DNA of 64,000 bases, taken from positions 34,332 to 98,331 of the forward strand of contig CAKZHE010000098.1 of NCBI GenBank assembly GCA_936920195.1, in the 5' to 3' direction. Positions 35,283 through 45,323 of this stretch are shown one piece after another (position 1 is the stretch's first letter; each line of letters starts with the position of its first letter). Under the pieces are notes generated by a model. The model saw only the letters and a program-made list of their open reading frames with translations. It did not search any database and was not told the DNA's origin. The translations under genes were made by a program, and so were the position numbers. This DNA comes from an uncultured cyanobacterium (GTDB lineage: Bacteria > Cyanobacteriota > Cyanobacteriia > Cyanobacteriales > FACHB-T130).

Positions 35283-35295
35283 GCCGTTTCAAGCA

Positions 35296-35691
35296 TATAT
35301 AGCGCGTCTGAATGAATCATTTATGTAAATCTGTAGGGGTAGCGCCTAGGCTGTTGACTTTGCGAGTTCTTGAGCAATTTTATTCATGCAATAATTCTGT
35401 CTGATATTCCCTAACTGGTTCCCAGGCTCCGCCTGGGAACCGATATCCAGAGGCTCTGCCTCGGATGAGCGCCAAGCGAGGCAGAGCCTCTGGATGGCAT
35501 TCCCAGGCGGAGCCTGGGAACGAGTAAACGAGTAAACGAGTAAACAGATCGCAAACTGCATGAAGAAAAACTCCATAAAAAGGTACAAAGTCAACAGCCT
35601 AGGTAGCGCCCCGTGCCTACCCCTACAAATCGGGGCAACCACGGGGGGATTGCCCCTACGGAATTGCACAACTCATTTAGACGCGCTATAT
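35296..35691. mobile_element. 396-bp nested palindromic composite element
   Basis: Ends are TATATAGCGCGTCT and AGACGCGCTATAT. Inside, modules mirror each other in order: TGTAGGGG..GCC, then CTAGGCTGTTGACTTTG, then GTTCCCAGGC..CTGGGAAC, the central CAGAGGCTCTGCC, and back out through the reverse copies to the other end. It lies between the promoter module at 35242 and the beta-lactamase stop at 35697. It encodes no transposase and is best read as a layered, non-autonomous repeat. Confidence 0.8.
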
Positions 35692-35696
35692 CTCTC

Positions 35697-36608
35697 TCAC
35701 AACACCTGAAGATCTTTAAGACAGCGCCGGGTTAACTCTATGCGAACAGCGGCATCTTGCTTCTGGCGAATATCAATGTTAGTGGCAAAAAAGTAAACAT
35801 TCTCTGCTTTTTCTAAATAACCAATATACCAGCCAATATTCGGTGTCAAGTTGTTCCCAAAACCAAACCAACCTGTTTTCCCTCTGATGGTATAGTCGGG
35901 AGTTTTCTCATTAATCATAATGTCTTTGACAATGGATATTGTTCTCTGAGAAAAAGGTAAACTGTTATTATAGAGACCCTGGAGAAATTGAATTTGCTCT
36001 TGAGGAGTAATTCGCAATGTTCCATCTAACCAGAACTTATCAATATCCTCCTTATCGCCAATTTTTTGGTTGCCATACCCAGCTTTACTCACCCATTCTT
36101 GCATTCGGTTGTGTCCCACTCGGCGAGCTAAAACTTGATAAAACCAAACGGCAGAAAGCTTGATTGCCTCTCTCATATTCAAGTCTCGATTCCATTCAGG
36201 TAGATCTCTGGTAATTCCATCCCAAGTGAGAACAGCAATTTCATCGGCAATTACCCCAGTTTCCAGGGAAATTAGAGAGTTGAGAATCTTAAAAGTTGAT
36301 GCAGTTGGAAAAGCCGTGAGATTGCGTTCTGGGTTATATTGAAAAATCCGATCGTTTTTCAAATCATAGATGATCGTCGAACCCTCAACTTTCAGATCTC
36401 GAAAATGTTGCTCAAAATTAACATTCTGAGCAACATCCCCAGTTGCTGGCAGTTCAACTACAAACTTTGGCGTGGTTGATGCGGGGGGGATGACCTGAAA
36501 TAAGACAAAGACAATGCAACTGAAAAAAACAAACGCAATACTTGTAAAACGAACCACAAAGCTGATAATTTTCTGATCCAAAGTGATGCTAATTTTTTTA
36601 CTCATCAT
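35697..36608 (-). CDS. Class D beta-lactamase homologue
   Basis: A 303-residue protein with a membrane anchor at residues 16-40 and then a penicillin-recognising fold. The class D motifs are present: STFK with Ser104 and Lys107, SAV (152-154) and KTG (244-246), plus IAVLTWDG..RDLPEWN and TPNIGWYIGYL, a layout like chromosomal OXA enzymes. In these enzymes a carbamylated Lys acts on acylated Ser to hydrolyse penicillins. Chromosomal copies in environmental bacteria often have unknown natural substrates and low activity. The promoter module at 36646 lies upstream and the 396-bp palindrome abuts its stop. Whether it confers resistance cannot be told from sequence. Confidence 0.88.
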   Translation of the reverse strand: MMSKKISITLDQKIISFVVRFTSIAFVFFSCIVFVLFQVIPPASTTPKFVVELPATGDVAQNVNFEQHFRDLKVEGSTIIYDLKNDRIFQYNPERNLTAFPTASTFKILNSLISLETGVIADEIAVLTWDGITRDLPEWNRDLNMREAIKLSAVWFYQVLARRVGHNRMQEWVSKAGYGNQKIGDKEDIDKFWLDGTLRITPQEQIQFLQGLYNNSLPFSQRTISIVKDIMINEKTPDYTIRGKTGWFGFGNNLTPNIGWYIGYLEKAENVYFFATNIDIRQKQDAAVRIELTRRCLKDLQVL

Positions 36609-36645
36609 TCAATTTCCTGCGACATTTGAATATAACTATTTAATC

Positions 36646-36674
36646 ACGTTAGTTAATCCTATGGAAATCGCCAA
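36646..36674 (-). promoter_or_regulatory. Promoter module, degenerate copy c, upstream of the beta-lactamase gene
   Basis: On the minus strand TTGGCG (36674-36669), 17 bp, then TAACGT (36651-36646). Weaker than copies a and b but with the same spacing and related flanks; about 38 bp lie between it and the gene start. Confidence 0.45.
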
Positions 36675-36792
36675 CATCTGCCATTAAACAGTTGGTTGAA
36701 AAGCAGTCCGCATCAAATCCTGGGCTGAATTTTATGGCTTTTGGGAATAAAGCCGCTAAAATACAGAGAAGAGCTTGAGAAAGGAAGTAGTT

Positions 36793-39700
36793 ATGGGATT
36801 CTTTAACAAAGATACTGCACTAAACTGTGCGCGATCGCCTTTCCAGAATTTTTCATCCCTATTGTTATGGCTATCTGGAATCGGAACCCTAGGCATTCTT
36901 TCCCCATCATATCCAGTCATGGCACAAGCGATCGCTCCCGCAGCCGATGGCACCGGAACCATTGTCAACATTAATGGGCAAACTTACAATATTACAGGCG
37001 GCACACTGTCGGGAGATGGGGCAAATTTATTCCACAGTTTCCAACAATTGGGACTAGACAGCGGACAAATAGCTAACTTTTTATCTAATCCTAATATTCA
37101 AAATATTTTAGGGCGAGTCACTGGCGGCAATCCCTCAATTATTAATGGCTTAATTCAAGTTACAGGCGGCAATTCCAACTTATATTTAATGAATCCCGCT
37201 GGGATTATTTTTGGAGTTAATGCTCAATTAAACGTACCAGCATCATTCACTGCCACCACTGCCAACGGCATTGGCATCGGCAATAACTGGTTTAATGCCA
37301 GCGGAACTAATAATTATGCAGCTTTAATCGGCACGCCCAGCAGCTTTATTTTTAATAACACTCAACCGGGCAGTATTATCAATACAAGCAACTTAGCCGT
37401 AGCCACAGGACAAGACTTAAACCTATTAGGTGGCACAATTATTAACACTGGAACCTTAACTGCTCCATCGGGAAATATTACTATTGCCGCCGTCCCCAAT
37501 ACCAACCTACTGAGAATTTCCCAACCCGGACATCTCCTCAGCCTAGAAATAGCACCTCCCACTAACAACCCATCTATTACCCCTCTTTCCCTTCCCCAAC
37601 TACTAACCGCCGCCAATATTAGTAACGCCAGCGGCATCACCGTCAACCCAGATGGCACAGTTCAACTAACAGGTTCCGGCATCCCCATTAATCAGGGAGA
37701 TGTCACCATATCTGGGAACACTACCGCCCAAAATATTACTTTACTAGCCGCCAATCGAGTTAACCCCACAGACCCCAATTTAATTCGCACCAGCAACGGA
37801 ACTTACAGCGCTCCCACCGTCATTATTGCCCCCACTCCTGGTAGTACCAACAACGATTTTATCTTCATTGATGCCAACGTCAAAGATTATCAAAGCTTAC
37901 TCTATGGCAGTCAACCAGGAACCACATCATTAGTTGTCACCCCCAACCAAAGCGGCATCGCCAAAATTACCACCACCCTGAATGGATTAACCGGGATTAC
38001 CAATCTCCATATTGTTTCCGAAGGCGATACCGGGAACTTCTGGTTAGGCAAAGATTTCCTCACCAGCGATTATTTAGCTCGTTATCAAGGAGACTTGCAG
38101 CAGTGGAAAAACTCTTTAGCCAGCAGTGCCGAAATCCTTTTATATGCTTGCAATGTCGCCAACGGAACAACCGGACAAGCCTTTATCAACAACTTGCGAG
38201 ATGCCACCGGAATTAACATTGCCGCTTCCATCGACAAAACCGGGAATGCTATTTGGGGAGCCAACTGGAATTTAGAATACAATACTGGTGCAAGCAACTC
38301 CCCTCAATTAGCCTTTCTGCCATCAGTATTAGCCGATTACCAGTACAAATTAGCTACCCTGACAGTTACCAATACTCTCGATAGCGGGGCAAATTCTCTG
38401 CGAAATCAGATTGCCGCCGCTACAGCGGGAGATACCATTGCCTTCGATACTACTGGAGTATTTGCTACTGCCCAAACCATTACCCTGACTACAGGGCAAA
38501 TAAGTATTGCTAAAAGTTTAACTATTAACGGTACTGGAGCGAACCAGCTAACAGTAAGCGGCAACAATGCCTCGCGAGTGTTCGATATTTCCGGAGCAGG
38601 AACCACAGTCAATATTGACAACCTGACTATCGCTAATGGCAGCGTAGCAAGTGCCAATGGTGCTGGCATTCGGGTGGGAACAGGCAGTACCCTAAATTTG
38701 ACCAACAGCACCGTCAGCGGCAACACAGTAACAGTTGCAAGTTTTAGTGGCGGCGGCATCTACAGCCAAGGAACAGTTGCAATCTCTAACAGTACCATCA
38801 GCGGCAATTCGGGTTATTACGGTGGAGGCATCAATATTGGCAGCGGTGGATTACTAACTGTCACTAATAGCACCATCAGGAGCAATTTTGGTTATCAAGG
38901 TGGCGGGATTTACAACGAAGGCACAGTTAATATTGCCAGCAGCACTATTAGCGGCAATTCCGTAAGCGCCGACGGTGGCGGTGTCTACAACCGATTGGGA
39001 ACCATGACCGTGACTAACAGCACCATCAGCAATAATATCGTGAGCGGCGGTGGTATTAATAAAAGGGGCGGCGGCATCTTCAACAACAGAGGCATATTCA
39101 CCCTAACCAATAGTACCGTCAGCGGGAATACCACTGGCAACCAAGGAGGAGGCATTTCCAGTAACGGTGTGGGGGCAACCTTGACCGTGAATAATAGTAC
39201 CATTAGCGGCAATACTGCCAATGGTTTTGGTGGTGCTATCTCTACTGACAAGATAGTAATTATTAGCAACACTACCATTAGCGGCAATTCGGCAGGCAAA
39301 GGTGGCGGCATTCACAACAGCGGCGGAACAATAAATCTCAGCAGCAGCACTGTCAGCGGGAATTCAGCTACTTATGGTGGGGGAATTAACAACCTGACAA
39401 CAGCAACTATTACCAATAGCACCATTAGCGGCAATTCAGCAACTTTTGGCGGCGCAATTTACAACGACGGTACATCTACTGCAACCATTACTAACAGCAC
39501 CATCAGCCACAATACAGCAACTAATGGTGGTGGCATTGCTCAAAAAAGTGCTACTGCTCAGATAACGATTGGCAATAGCATTGTGGCAGGGAATACTGCT
39601 ATTAATGGCACAGAGACCAATATTACCGCTGGAACATTTACTTCCCAGGGTAACAATCTGGTGGGGCAAAATGGCAGCGTCGGGGGTTTTACTACTACCT

Positions 39701-40605
39701 CCTCTGATATTATCTTGCCGGGAGCAATTAGCACTGCTATTGCTTCTCTGGGTGACTACGGCGGCGCGACTAAAACTCATGCGCTAGTTCCGGGTAGTCT
39801 GGCAATTAATACTGGCAATAATACTTTAGCTTCTGGCAGTACCGACCAACGGGGAGTAACGCGGATAGTTGGCGGTACTGTAGATGTTGGTGCTTACGAG
39901 TCTCAAGGTTTTGGTTTGCAAACTACAGGTAGCGGACAAAGTACAGCAGTTAATACAGCTTTCAGTACGCCGCTGTCAGTACAATTAATTGAAACGGGAT
40001 TTAATAAACCAATCCCATTTGCGGGTCTGAATATTACTTTTAGCGCTCCTAGTAGTGGGGCATCGGGGACTTTTGGGAATGGGACTGTAGTTGCCACTAA
40101 TTCGGCGGGGATTGCGACTAATCCGTTTACGGCTAATAGTAGCAGGGGCAGTTTTACGGTAACTGCTAGCGCTACTGGAGTCAGTTTGGCAAGTTTTAGT
40201 CTCACTAATATCGCTCAAACGCTTGATGAACGCCGCCGCGCTGTCCAACAAGAAAATTCGCCTCCGGGAGTGCAAACCATAGAAAATCCTGCTGATATTA
40301 GCCATCGTTTATCTTGTGCTGTTTCTAGTACCGATTTGTCTGCTGCCACTGACAAATTGATCCCCAAAATTCTTAGTTTAATCGATGCTGGCGGGGGAAG
40401 TTTCTCTACCAGTTTGGGCAGGTTATTAGCGGGTTGTAGTGACGATTTAATTGGTTTGCCGGGAAATCAAGTCGCAGTTAAACAGGCAATTTTGCGGGAA
40501 GTAAAAGCAAAAATTGGCAGCGAGTATGTTAATTTAGTTGATGTGGAATTTGTGGGCGATCGCGCTCAATCAACTATAATTATATCTGTGCAAAAACCTC
40601 ATTGA
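36793..40605 (+). CDS. Filamentous-haemagglutinin-type secreted beta-helix protein with DUF4347
   Basis: From ATG 36793 (1270 residues; an upstream TTG is also in frame). An extended signal peptide (FFNKDTALN...[10 protein letters not shown]) leads to a two-partner-secretion TPS domain ([33 protein letters not shown]). Then comes a DUF4347 domain ([16 protein letters not shown]...[15 protein letters not shown], near residues 350-500), then about 17 parallel beta-helix coils built on a repeated [11 protein letters not shown] motif with GGGI turns, then an Ig-like segment and a globular C-terminal domain with two cysteines. It is likely exported to the surface, yet no TpsB transporter gene is in this window. 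Function, possibly adhesion, is inferred. Confidence 0.82.
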   Translation: MGFFNKDTALNCARSPFQNFSSLLLWLSGIGTLGILSPSYPVMAQAIAPAADGTGTIVNINGQTYNITGGTLSGDGANLFHSFQQLGLDSGQIANFLSNPNIQNILGRVTGGNPSIINGLIQVTGGNSNLYLMNPAGIIFGVNAQLNVPASFTATTANGIGIGNNWFNASGTNNYAALIGTPSSFIFNNTQPGSIINTSNLAVATGQDLNLLGGTIINTGTLTAPSGNITIAAVPNTNLLRISQPGHLLSLEIAPPTNNPSITPLSLPQLLTAANISNASGITVNPDGTVQLTGSGIPINQGDVTISGNTTAQNITLLAANRVNPTDPNLIRTSNGTYSAPTVIIAPTPGSTNNDFIFIDANVKDYQSLLYGSQPGTTSLVVTPNQSGIAKITTTLNGLTGITNLHIVSEGDTGNFWLGKDFLTSDYLARYQGDLQQWKNSLASSAEILLYACNVANGTTGQAFINNLRDATGINIAASIDKTGNAIWGANWNLEYNTGASNSPQLAFLPSVLADYQYKLATLTVTNTLDSGANSLRNQIAAATAGDTIAFDTTGVFATAQTITLTTGQISIAKSLTINGTGANQLTVSGNNASRVFDISGAGTTVNIDNLTIANGSVASANGAGIRVGTGSTLNLTNSTVSGNTVTVASFSGGGIYSQGTVAISNSTISGNSGYYGGGINIGSGGLLTVTNSTIRSNFGYQGGGIYNEGTVNIASSTISGNSVSADGGGVYNRLGTMTVTNSTISNNIVSGGGINKRGGGIFNNRGIFTLTNSTVSGNTTGNQGGGISSNGVGATLTVNNSTISGNTANGFGGAISTDKIVIISNTTISGNSAGKGGGIHNSGGTINLSSSTVSGNSATYGGGINNLTTATITNSTISGNSATFGGAIYNDGTSTATITNSTISHNTATNGGGIAQKSATAQITIGNSIVAGNTAINGTETNITAGTFTSQGNNLVGQNGSVGGFTTTSSDIILPGAISTAIASLGDYGGATKTHALVPGSLAINTGNNTLASGSTDQRGVTRIVGGTVDVGAYESQGFGLQTTGSGQSTAVNTAFSTPLSVQLIETGFNKPIPFAGLNITFSAPSSGASGTFGNGTVVATNSAGIATNPFTANSSRGSFTVTASATGVSLASFSLTNIAQTLDERRRAVQQENSPPGVQTIENPADISHRLSCAVSSTDLSAATDKLIPKILSLIDAGGGSFSTSLGRLLAGCSDDLIGLPGNQVAVKQAILREVKAKIGSEYVNLVDVEFVGDRAQSTIIISVQKPH

Positions 40606-40668
40606 TTTGCTGGAATTATGCCTAAATCACCGCAGTACATAAATACTATATTTGGAAAAAACTAAACC

Positions 40669-40757
40669 AGGACTTACGCAATACCTCTATTAGTAGGGTG
40701 TGTTAGCGCAGCGTAACGCACCATAAACGCTATATGCGGAGCAACTGCGTACGTCCT
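40669..40757. mobile_element. MITE-like element, copy 3
   Basis: An 89-bp copy with ends AGGACTTACGCA and TGCGTACGTCCT (one mismatch relative to copy 1), same palindromic core. Confidence 0.85.
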
Positions 40758-40842
40758 GTTATAGAAATCACTGAGTGAAACTAAAAAGTTGTTAGTAGCA
40801 GTATAGGTCATGAATTAAACTCCTTGTTTGGACAAAATATCT

Positions 40843-43077
40843 TTACAATTTACTGAACCGCGACCGGAATTTTCGCAATCGCAGGGCATTGGTAACTACA
40901 GAAACGGAACTAAATGCCATCGCTGCTCCGGCAATTTCTGGATTGAGCAACCAACCAGTGAAAGGATAGAGAATTCCGGCAGCGATGGGAATGCCAGCAA
41001 TGTTATAAATGAAGGCAAAAAAGAGGTTTTGGCGAATGTTTTTCATGGTGGCGCGACTAAGTTCAATGGCAGTGACAATGCCTTGCAAATCGCCAGAAAT
41101 TAAGGTAATATCGCTGGCAGCGATCGCCACATCGGTTCCCGTACCAATCGCGATGCCGATATCAGCCTGAGCTAAGGCGGGAGCATCATTAATGCCATCC
41201 CCTACCATGCCCACAATTTGGGAATTTTGCAAGGATTGAATAATTGCCGCTTTGCCATCGGGACGAACTTCGGCAAAAACTTGCTGGATACCAACTTCCC
41301 TCGCGATCGCTTCTGCCGTTACCTGATTATCTCCGGTCAGCATCACCACTTGCAACCCTAATTTTTGCAACCTGCTAACTACTTGGGCCGAATTAGCTTT
41401 TAAGGGGTCGGCAATGCCCATCAAGCCTTGCATTTTGCCATCAACCGCTAGCCAGATAGCTGTTCTCCCTGCGTCTTCCCAAGCGGCTTTATGGGATTGT
41501 AGGGGGAGGGTGATAATCCCCAGTTCATCCATCCAGCGCTGAGTACCAATTTGGACTAGGCAATTGTTGACAATTCCTTGAACGCCACTACCCGCGATCG
41601 CCTGAAAATTTCCAACTTCGGTTAAACTAACTTCTTGAGACTGAGCATACTGGACTACTGCTGCTGCTAAAGGATGTTCGGAAAGACTTTCGACGGATGC
41701 CACCAATTGCAGTAATTTTAGTTCATTCCCATTTGCCGTGCCGACTACCGTGACAAACTCAACTACCATCGGTTTCCCTTGGGTAAGCGTGCCAGTTTTA
41801 TCGCAAACAATGGTTTGAATTCGATGGGCAATTTCTAAGCTTTCTGCTCCTTTAATTAAAATCCCATTTTCTGCCCCTTTGCCAGTGCCAACCATTACCG
41901 ATGTGGGAGTTGCCAAACCGAGAGCGCAGGGACAAGCAATAATTAAAACTCCTAAACTGGTAATAAAAGCCATGCTGACATTACCAGTGGTAATTAACCA
42001 GATGATAGCAGTGGCGATCGCGATCAAAATTACGGCTGGCACAAACCACCCGGTCACTCGATCTGCTAATTTTTGAATTGGGGCTTTAGAACCTTGCGCT
42101 TCTTGGACTAATCTGACAATTTGTGCCAAAACAGTATCGCTACCAACCCGCGTAGCTCGGAATTGAAAACTGCCAGATTGATTAATCGTCGCTCCAATTA
42201 CTTCATCTCCTGGCTGTTTTTTTACGGGTAAACTTTCTCCCGTCACCATTGCCTCATCTACATTAGAACTGCCGGAAATCACTTCGCCATCAACCGGAAT
42301 TTTTTCCCCAGGACGGACTAAAATGATATCGCCGACAACGACGGCAGAAATAGGAATATCAATAGTTTGTTCCTGGCGAATTACCCGCGCAGTTTTGGCT
42401 TGCAAACCGATTAATTGTCTAATTGCCAGGGATGTTTGTTTTCTGGCTCGGCTTTCTAATAATCTTCCTAACAGTACCAAGGTAATGACTACGCTGGCAG
42501 TTTCGTAATAAACTGCTGTTGTGATATCAGGAAATATTGTCAACCATAGGGAATAAAAATACGCGGCACTTGTGCCAAGGGCGATTAAAGTATTCATATC
42601 AGTTCCCCAGCGCTTCAAGGCTTTTTGTGCGCCGAGATAAAAGGAGGAACCGCACCAAAACTGCACCGGAGTTGCCAAAGCTAATTGCACCCAAGGATTA
42701 TGGAGAAACATTAATGAATGAGCGATTTCTCCCAACCACAAACTAACCATCCCCAGGATGAGCAAACTGCTAATAACTGCTCCTAAAATTACTTTGCGTT
42801 GCAAAATTTGCTGTTCTTGACGGCGCTGTTTTTGTTCCCTATCGTCTTCAGCAATGCCAAATTCCTTGATTGGTTGCGCTCCGTAGCCAGCATCAACTAC
42901 GGCTTGAGTAATTTTTTCTAAGTTGGTTTTTGGCACTTCGTATTTTACGGTTGCCTGCTCTGCGCCAAAATTGACGTTGCACTCGACAACGCCAACCACT
43001 TGACGAATCGCCTTTTCAATGTTGCTGGCGCAAGCGGCACAACTCATTCCTTGCAAGCGTAGAGTGCTAGTTTCCAT
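40843..43077 (-). CDS. Copper-transporting P1B-type ATPase
   Basis: A 744-residue P1B-1 ATPase. The N-terminal heavy-metal domain has MSCAACAS (Cys13, Cys16). Eight membrane helices follow; the transport motif [18 protein letters not shown] lies in helix 6, the phosphorylation site is [12 protein letters not shown], and HP near SEHPLAAAV and [16 protein letters not shown] complete the set. This is a CopA/PacS/CtaA-type pump for Cu+; whether it works at the plasma membrane or thylakoid (PacS-like) is not clear from sequence. A single metal-binding domain fits cyanobacterial types. It is followed on the same strand by no obvious copper chaperone. Confidence 0.92.
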   Translation of the reverse strand: METSTLRLQGMSCAACASNIEKAIRQVVGVVECNVNFGAEQATVKYEVPKTNLEKITQAVVDAGYGAQPIKEFGIAEDDREQKQRRQEQQILQRKVILGAVISSLLILGMVSLWLGEIAHSLMFLHNPWVQLALATPVQFWCGSSFYLGAQKALKRWGTDMNTLIALGTSAAYFYSLWLTIFPDITTAVYYETASVVITLVLLGRLLESRARKQTSLAIRQLIGLQAKTARVIRQEQTIDIPISAVVVGDIILVRPGEKIPVDGEVISGSSNVDEAMVTGESLPVKKQPGDEVIGATINQSGSFQFRATRVGSDTVLAQIVRLVQEAQGSKAPIQKLADRVTGWFVPAVILIAIATAIIWLITTGNVSMAFITSLGVLIIACPCALGLATPTSVMVGTGKGAENGILIKGAESLEIAHRIQTIVCDKTGTLTQGKPMVVEFVTVVGTANGNELKLLQLVASVESLSEHPLAAAVVQYAQSQEVSLTEVGNFQAIAGSGVQGIVNNCLVQIGTQRWMDELGIITLPLQSHKAAWEDAGRTAIWLAVDGKMQGLMGIADPLKANSAQVVSRLQKLGLQVVMLTGDNQVTAEAIAREVGIQQVFAEVRPDGKAAIIQSLQNSQIVGMVGDGINDAPALAQADIGIAIGTGTDVAIAASDITLISGDLQGIVTAIELSRATMKNIRQNLFFAFIYNIAGIPIAAGILYPFTGWLLNPEIAGAAMAFSSVSVVTNALRLRKFRSRFSKL

Positions 43078-43102
43078 TTTGATCTCTCTATTGCTAATTG
43101 TT

Positions 43103-43456
43103 TTAATTAACTGCCAATAAACCAGACATATTCAGAACTTTTGCTGACCAAATGCTTGCTTGTTCCATAACTATCATTCTTTGTTCTGCATCGTCCCAAA
43201 TCTTTGCCCAAGAATACTGCCAGCAAGCTAACTGAACTTGTAACTCAACTAACTCAGCAGCTATTTCTACCTCTGCATCTTTAGCTGTCCATTCAATAAA
43301 CAGCTTGCTTTCTTGCAGTAGACTTTCAACTAGTTCGCGATTTGCTTGATTTTGACAGCGAGATTTAATTCGTGATAAATTTGATGCTAAATTTCCCAAG
43401 CGAACTGGTAGAGAATCTTGTAAATATCTTAACTTTAAAGCATCCCAATTCCTCAT
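43103..43456 (-). CDS. Hypothetical protein, partner of the DUF5674 gene
   Basis: A 117-residue alpha-helical cytoplasmic protein, no recognised family. It starts by ATGA overlap with the DUF5674 stop (43453-43456), so the two are translationally coupled. It contains several amphipathic helices and no membrane segment ([18 protein letters not shown], then [22 protein letters not shown]). Pairing of a small helical protein with a DUF5674 protein suggests a conserved two-gene unit, but no toxin or antitoxin assignment is justified. Confidence 0.6.
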   Translation of the reverse strand: MRNWDALKLRYLQDSLPVRLGNLASNLSRIKSRCQNQANRELVESLLQESKLFIEWTAKDAEVEIAAELVELQVQLACWQYSWAKIWDDAEQRMIVMEQASIWSAKVLNMSGLLAVN

Positions 43457-43788
43457 GATTCTCCTAATAATTTTTTAATGATTTGACCAACTTTTCCTCT
43501 AATAACTGGATCTTGAATTTCCATGGAACGATTGTTCTGACGCGGACGGATGTTGATTAGAGATTCATAACCTATCTCTTGCGTAAGTGGATACCAATCT
43601 GCTCCCCAAATATCTACCTGTTTGCTCGTATTTTCCAGTAATACAGCTTCGCAATCAGCATGATATTCTCCACCACCTGCCAAAACTTCTTTTTTGATGT
43701 CTACTGCCAGTTTAATATAACTACCAAGAGTTTCTAGCATTTCTTCAATTTGCTCTTTAGTAGCACGATCTTGAATCAGATAAATCAT
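43453..43788 (-). CDS. DUF5674 family protein
   Basis: From ATG 43788 this is 111 residues: MIYLIQDRATKEQIEEMLET, then VDIKKEVLAGGGEYHADCEAVLLE, WGADWYPLTQEIGYESLINI and RPRQNNRSMEIQDPVIRGKV. These are the conserved blocks of DUF5674, including the GGGEYHADCE segment (candidate metal or catalytic residues Glu, His, Asp, Cys). Its function has not been established. An alternative start 8 codons upstream is less supported because the family starts at MIYLI. Confidence 0.82.
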   Translation of the reverse strand: MIYLIQDRATKEQIEEMLETLGSYIKLAVDIKKEVLAGGGEYHADCEAVLLENTSKQVDIWGADWYPLTQEIGYESLINIRPRQNNRSMEIQDPVIRGKVGQIIKKLLGES

Positions 43789-43855
43789 TCTTGTGTTTAG
43801 TTTTAGATTCAATAGTTTGTTTGATCCTATTCAGAGTTTTCTTGTCTAAATAAAC

Positions 43856-44710
43856 CTATCCCCAAAAAGTTTTGCCAGCGGTAATTGCCAATTCTAAAAA
43901 CTTTCGCAGTTGCTTTTGTTGTCCATCAGGATCTTTGGTTAATTGAGAAGATAGTAAAACTGCGCCAATCCAATCTTGGGTATGCCAGAAACTTCCCTCT
44001 TCTAAAGCTGGCAGATTTTCTTTGGGCAAATAAGGCCAAGGAATAACATACCAGTAAGGTTCATTATAACTGAAATCTCCTGGAGACATCCCAATCCCAA
44101 TAGACATAGGTTCGCCATTTTTTTCTCCAGGTAATAATATCTTGATTGCCATATCAAAGTGGTGCGCCCAGATGTCAATGGGCGTACTACCTGAATTTGC
44201 TAAAGTGATTTCTTGTAAGAGGATCTGAGTATTGGCGAAATAGTGGGTTACTTCTTGCCGGATTTCTGCATCTTGGCTGGCATCGAAAGCTGCACCTCTA
44301 GCAAAATCAGCATCGGGAAAATCATCGGGGGGAATTTCAAATGATTTAATTTGGCTAGTATCAGCGCCAAGTTTAGCAATTTCTTGTTTGTGCCAATCTA
44401 AGGCTTCAGCCATAGTTTTTCCATCCCAGGAAAATTCAGCTATTGGATGATTTTGAGCGTCTACAATTTGGGCAATTAAATTAACTGGTTCGAGGGCAAC
44501 TCGAAATGGGGTTTTGCCACTGATGAGTTTGCCAATAAAGGTATTGGATTCAGAGTTGAATTCCATTGCGATGTGGCTATAATCTTCTTGAGGCGTTGCT
44601 AAAGCTAATCCAACTATGGGGATAAACTGAATAGCATAGTGTAGTTGGACTCGGCTAGCTGAGAAGGTTTGAGGATTAATCGGATTGATTTGTCGCCACA
44701 GGTTACTCAT
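43856..44710 (-). CDS. Conserved hypothetical protein, 284 aa
   Basis: From ATG 44710 (GGAGA 9 bp upstream) a 284-residue soluble protein that I do not assign to a described family. It begins MSNLWRQINPINPQTFSASRVQLHYAIQF and has a proline/tyrosine-rich end part FSYNEPYWYVIPWPYLP near residues 216-232, then a helical C-terminus. The lack of signal peptide or membrane segment suggests it is cytoplasmic. The conserved WAHHFDMAIKIL-type segment (near 186) may mark a ligand pocket. It is 68 bp from the DUF5674 pair. Confidence 0.6.
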   Translation of the reverse strand: MSNLWRQINPINPQTFSASRVQLHYAIQFIPIVGLALATPQEDYSHIAMEFNSESNTFIGKLISGKTPFRVALEPVNLIAQIVDAQNHPIAEFSWDGKTMAEALDWHKQEIAKLGADTSQIKSFEIPPDDFPDADFARGAAFDASQDAEIRQEVTHYFANTQILLQEITLANSGSTPIDIWAHHFDMAIKILLPGEKNGEPMSIGIGMSPGDFSYNEPYWYVIPWPYLPKENLPALEEGSFWHTQDWIGAVLLSSQLTKDPDGQQKQLRKFLELAITAGKTFWG

Positions 44711-44750
44711 CAAATTTATCTCCATTTATACCGATATTCTAAATCTGAAC

Positions 44751-45190
44751 TGGTTCCTAGGCTCTGCCTAGGCTGTTGACTTTGTAAGTTTTTGAGCGAT
44801 TTTATTCATACAATAACTATGTCATTATACTGGGTCTAAATCATTAACCCAAGTCTGTAGTTTGTAGGGGCGGGTAACGCCAAGGGCTTCGCTTCGCTAA
44901 AACTCAGATCTTTGATACCCACCAACAAATGATCTAAACCCGCCCCATACACCCTCAAATTTACCATTAATTGACTTCATCGATGCCGTCGGGGGCGGGT
45001 TTATTCAGGTTATTGGTGAATATTAAAATTCATCCCCAAACCCGCCCCTACATAAATCATGGTCAATCAAAAGGACTTGGTATTGGTTGAAAATCCCGCA
45101 ACTGACTACCTAAAAACTGCATGAACAAAAACCCCATAAAAAGGCACAAAGTCAACAGCCTAGGCAGAGCCTGGGAACGAGTAAACGAGT
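44751..45190. repeat. Composite repeat region in a 0.6-kb intergenic gap
   Basis: Left part: GGTTCCTAGGCTCTGCCTAGG, CTGTTGACTTTG and a GTAGGGGCGGG.. / ..CCCGCCCCTAC inverted array at 44861-45053. Right part: CATGAACAAAAACC..AGTCAACAGCCTAGG and GCAGAGCCTGGGAACGAGTAAA. These are modules of the element at 35296-35691 with foreign sequence between them. No gene is visible from 44711 to 45323. Confidence 0.75.
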
Positions 45191-45323
45191 AATAAAAACA
45201 ATTGCCTACGACTATGCCTCAGAATTATGTTCACTGTTTGGTGATTGCTTCGACTCTATCGGGGAATATTTAGAAAAAAAATCGGCTCGATCTACCTAAT
45301 CAAACTTCAGAATCTCCATAGTT

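Noticed and set aside
35346..35669. 107-codon frame
   Set aside because: It lies fully in the palindromic composite element and spells the repeat.
38600..39600. Tandem repeats that could suggest a CRISPR array
   Set aside because: The repeats are in frame coils of a protein with no fixed spacer size, and no cas genes are near.
37362..39780. Several long antisense frames in the exoprotein gene
   Set aside because: They are by-products of the repeated coils; their residues mirror the repeat and have no family pattern.
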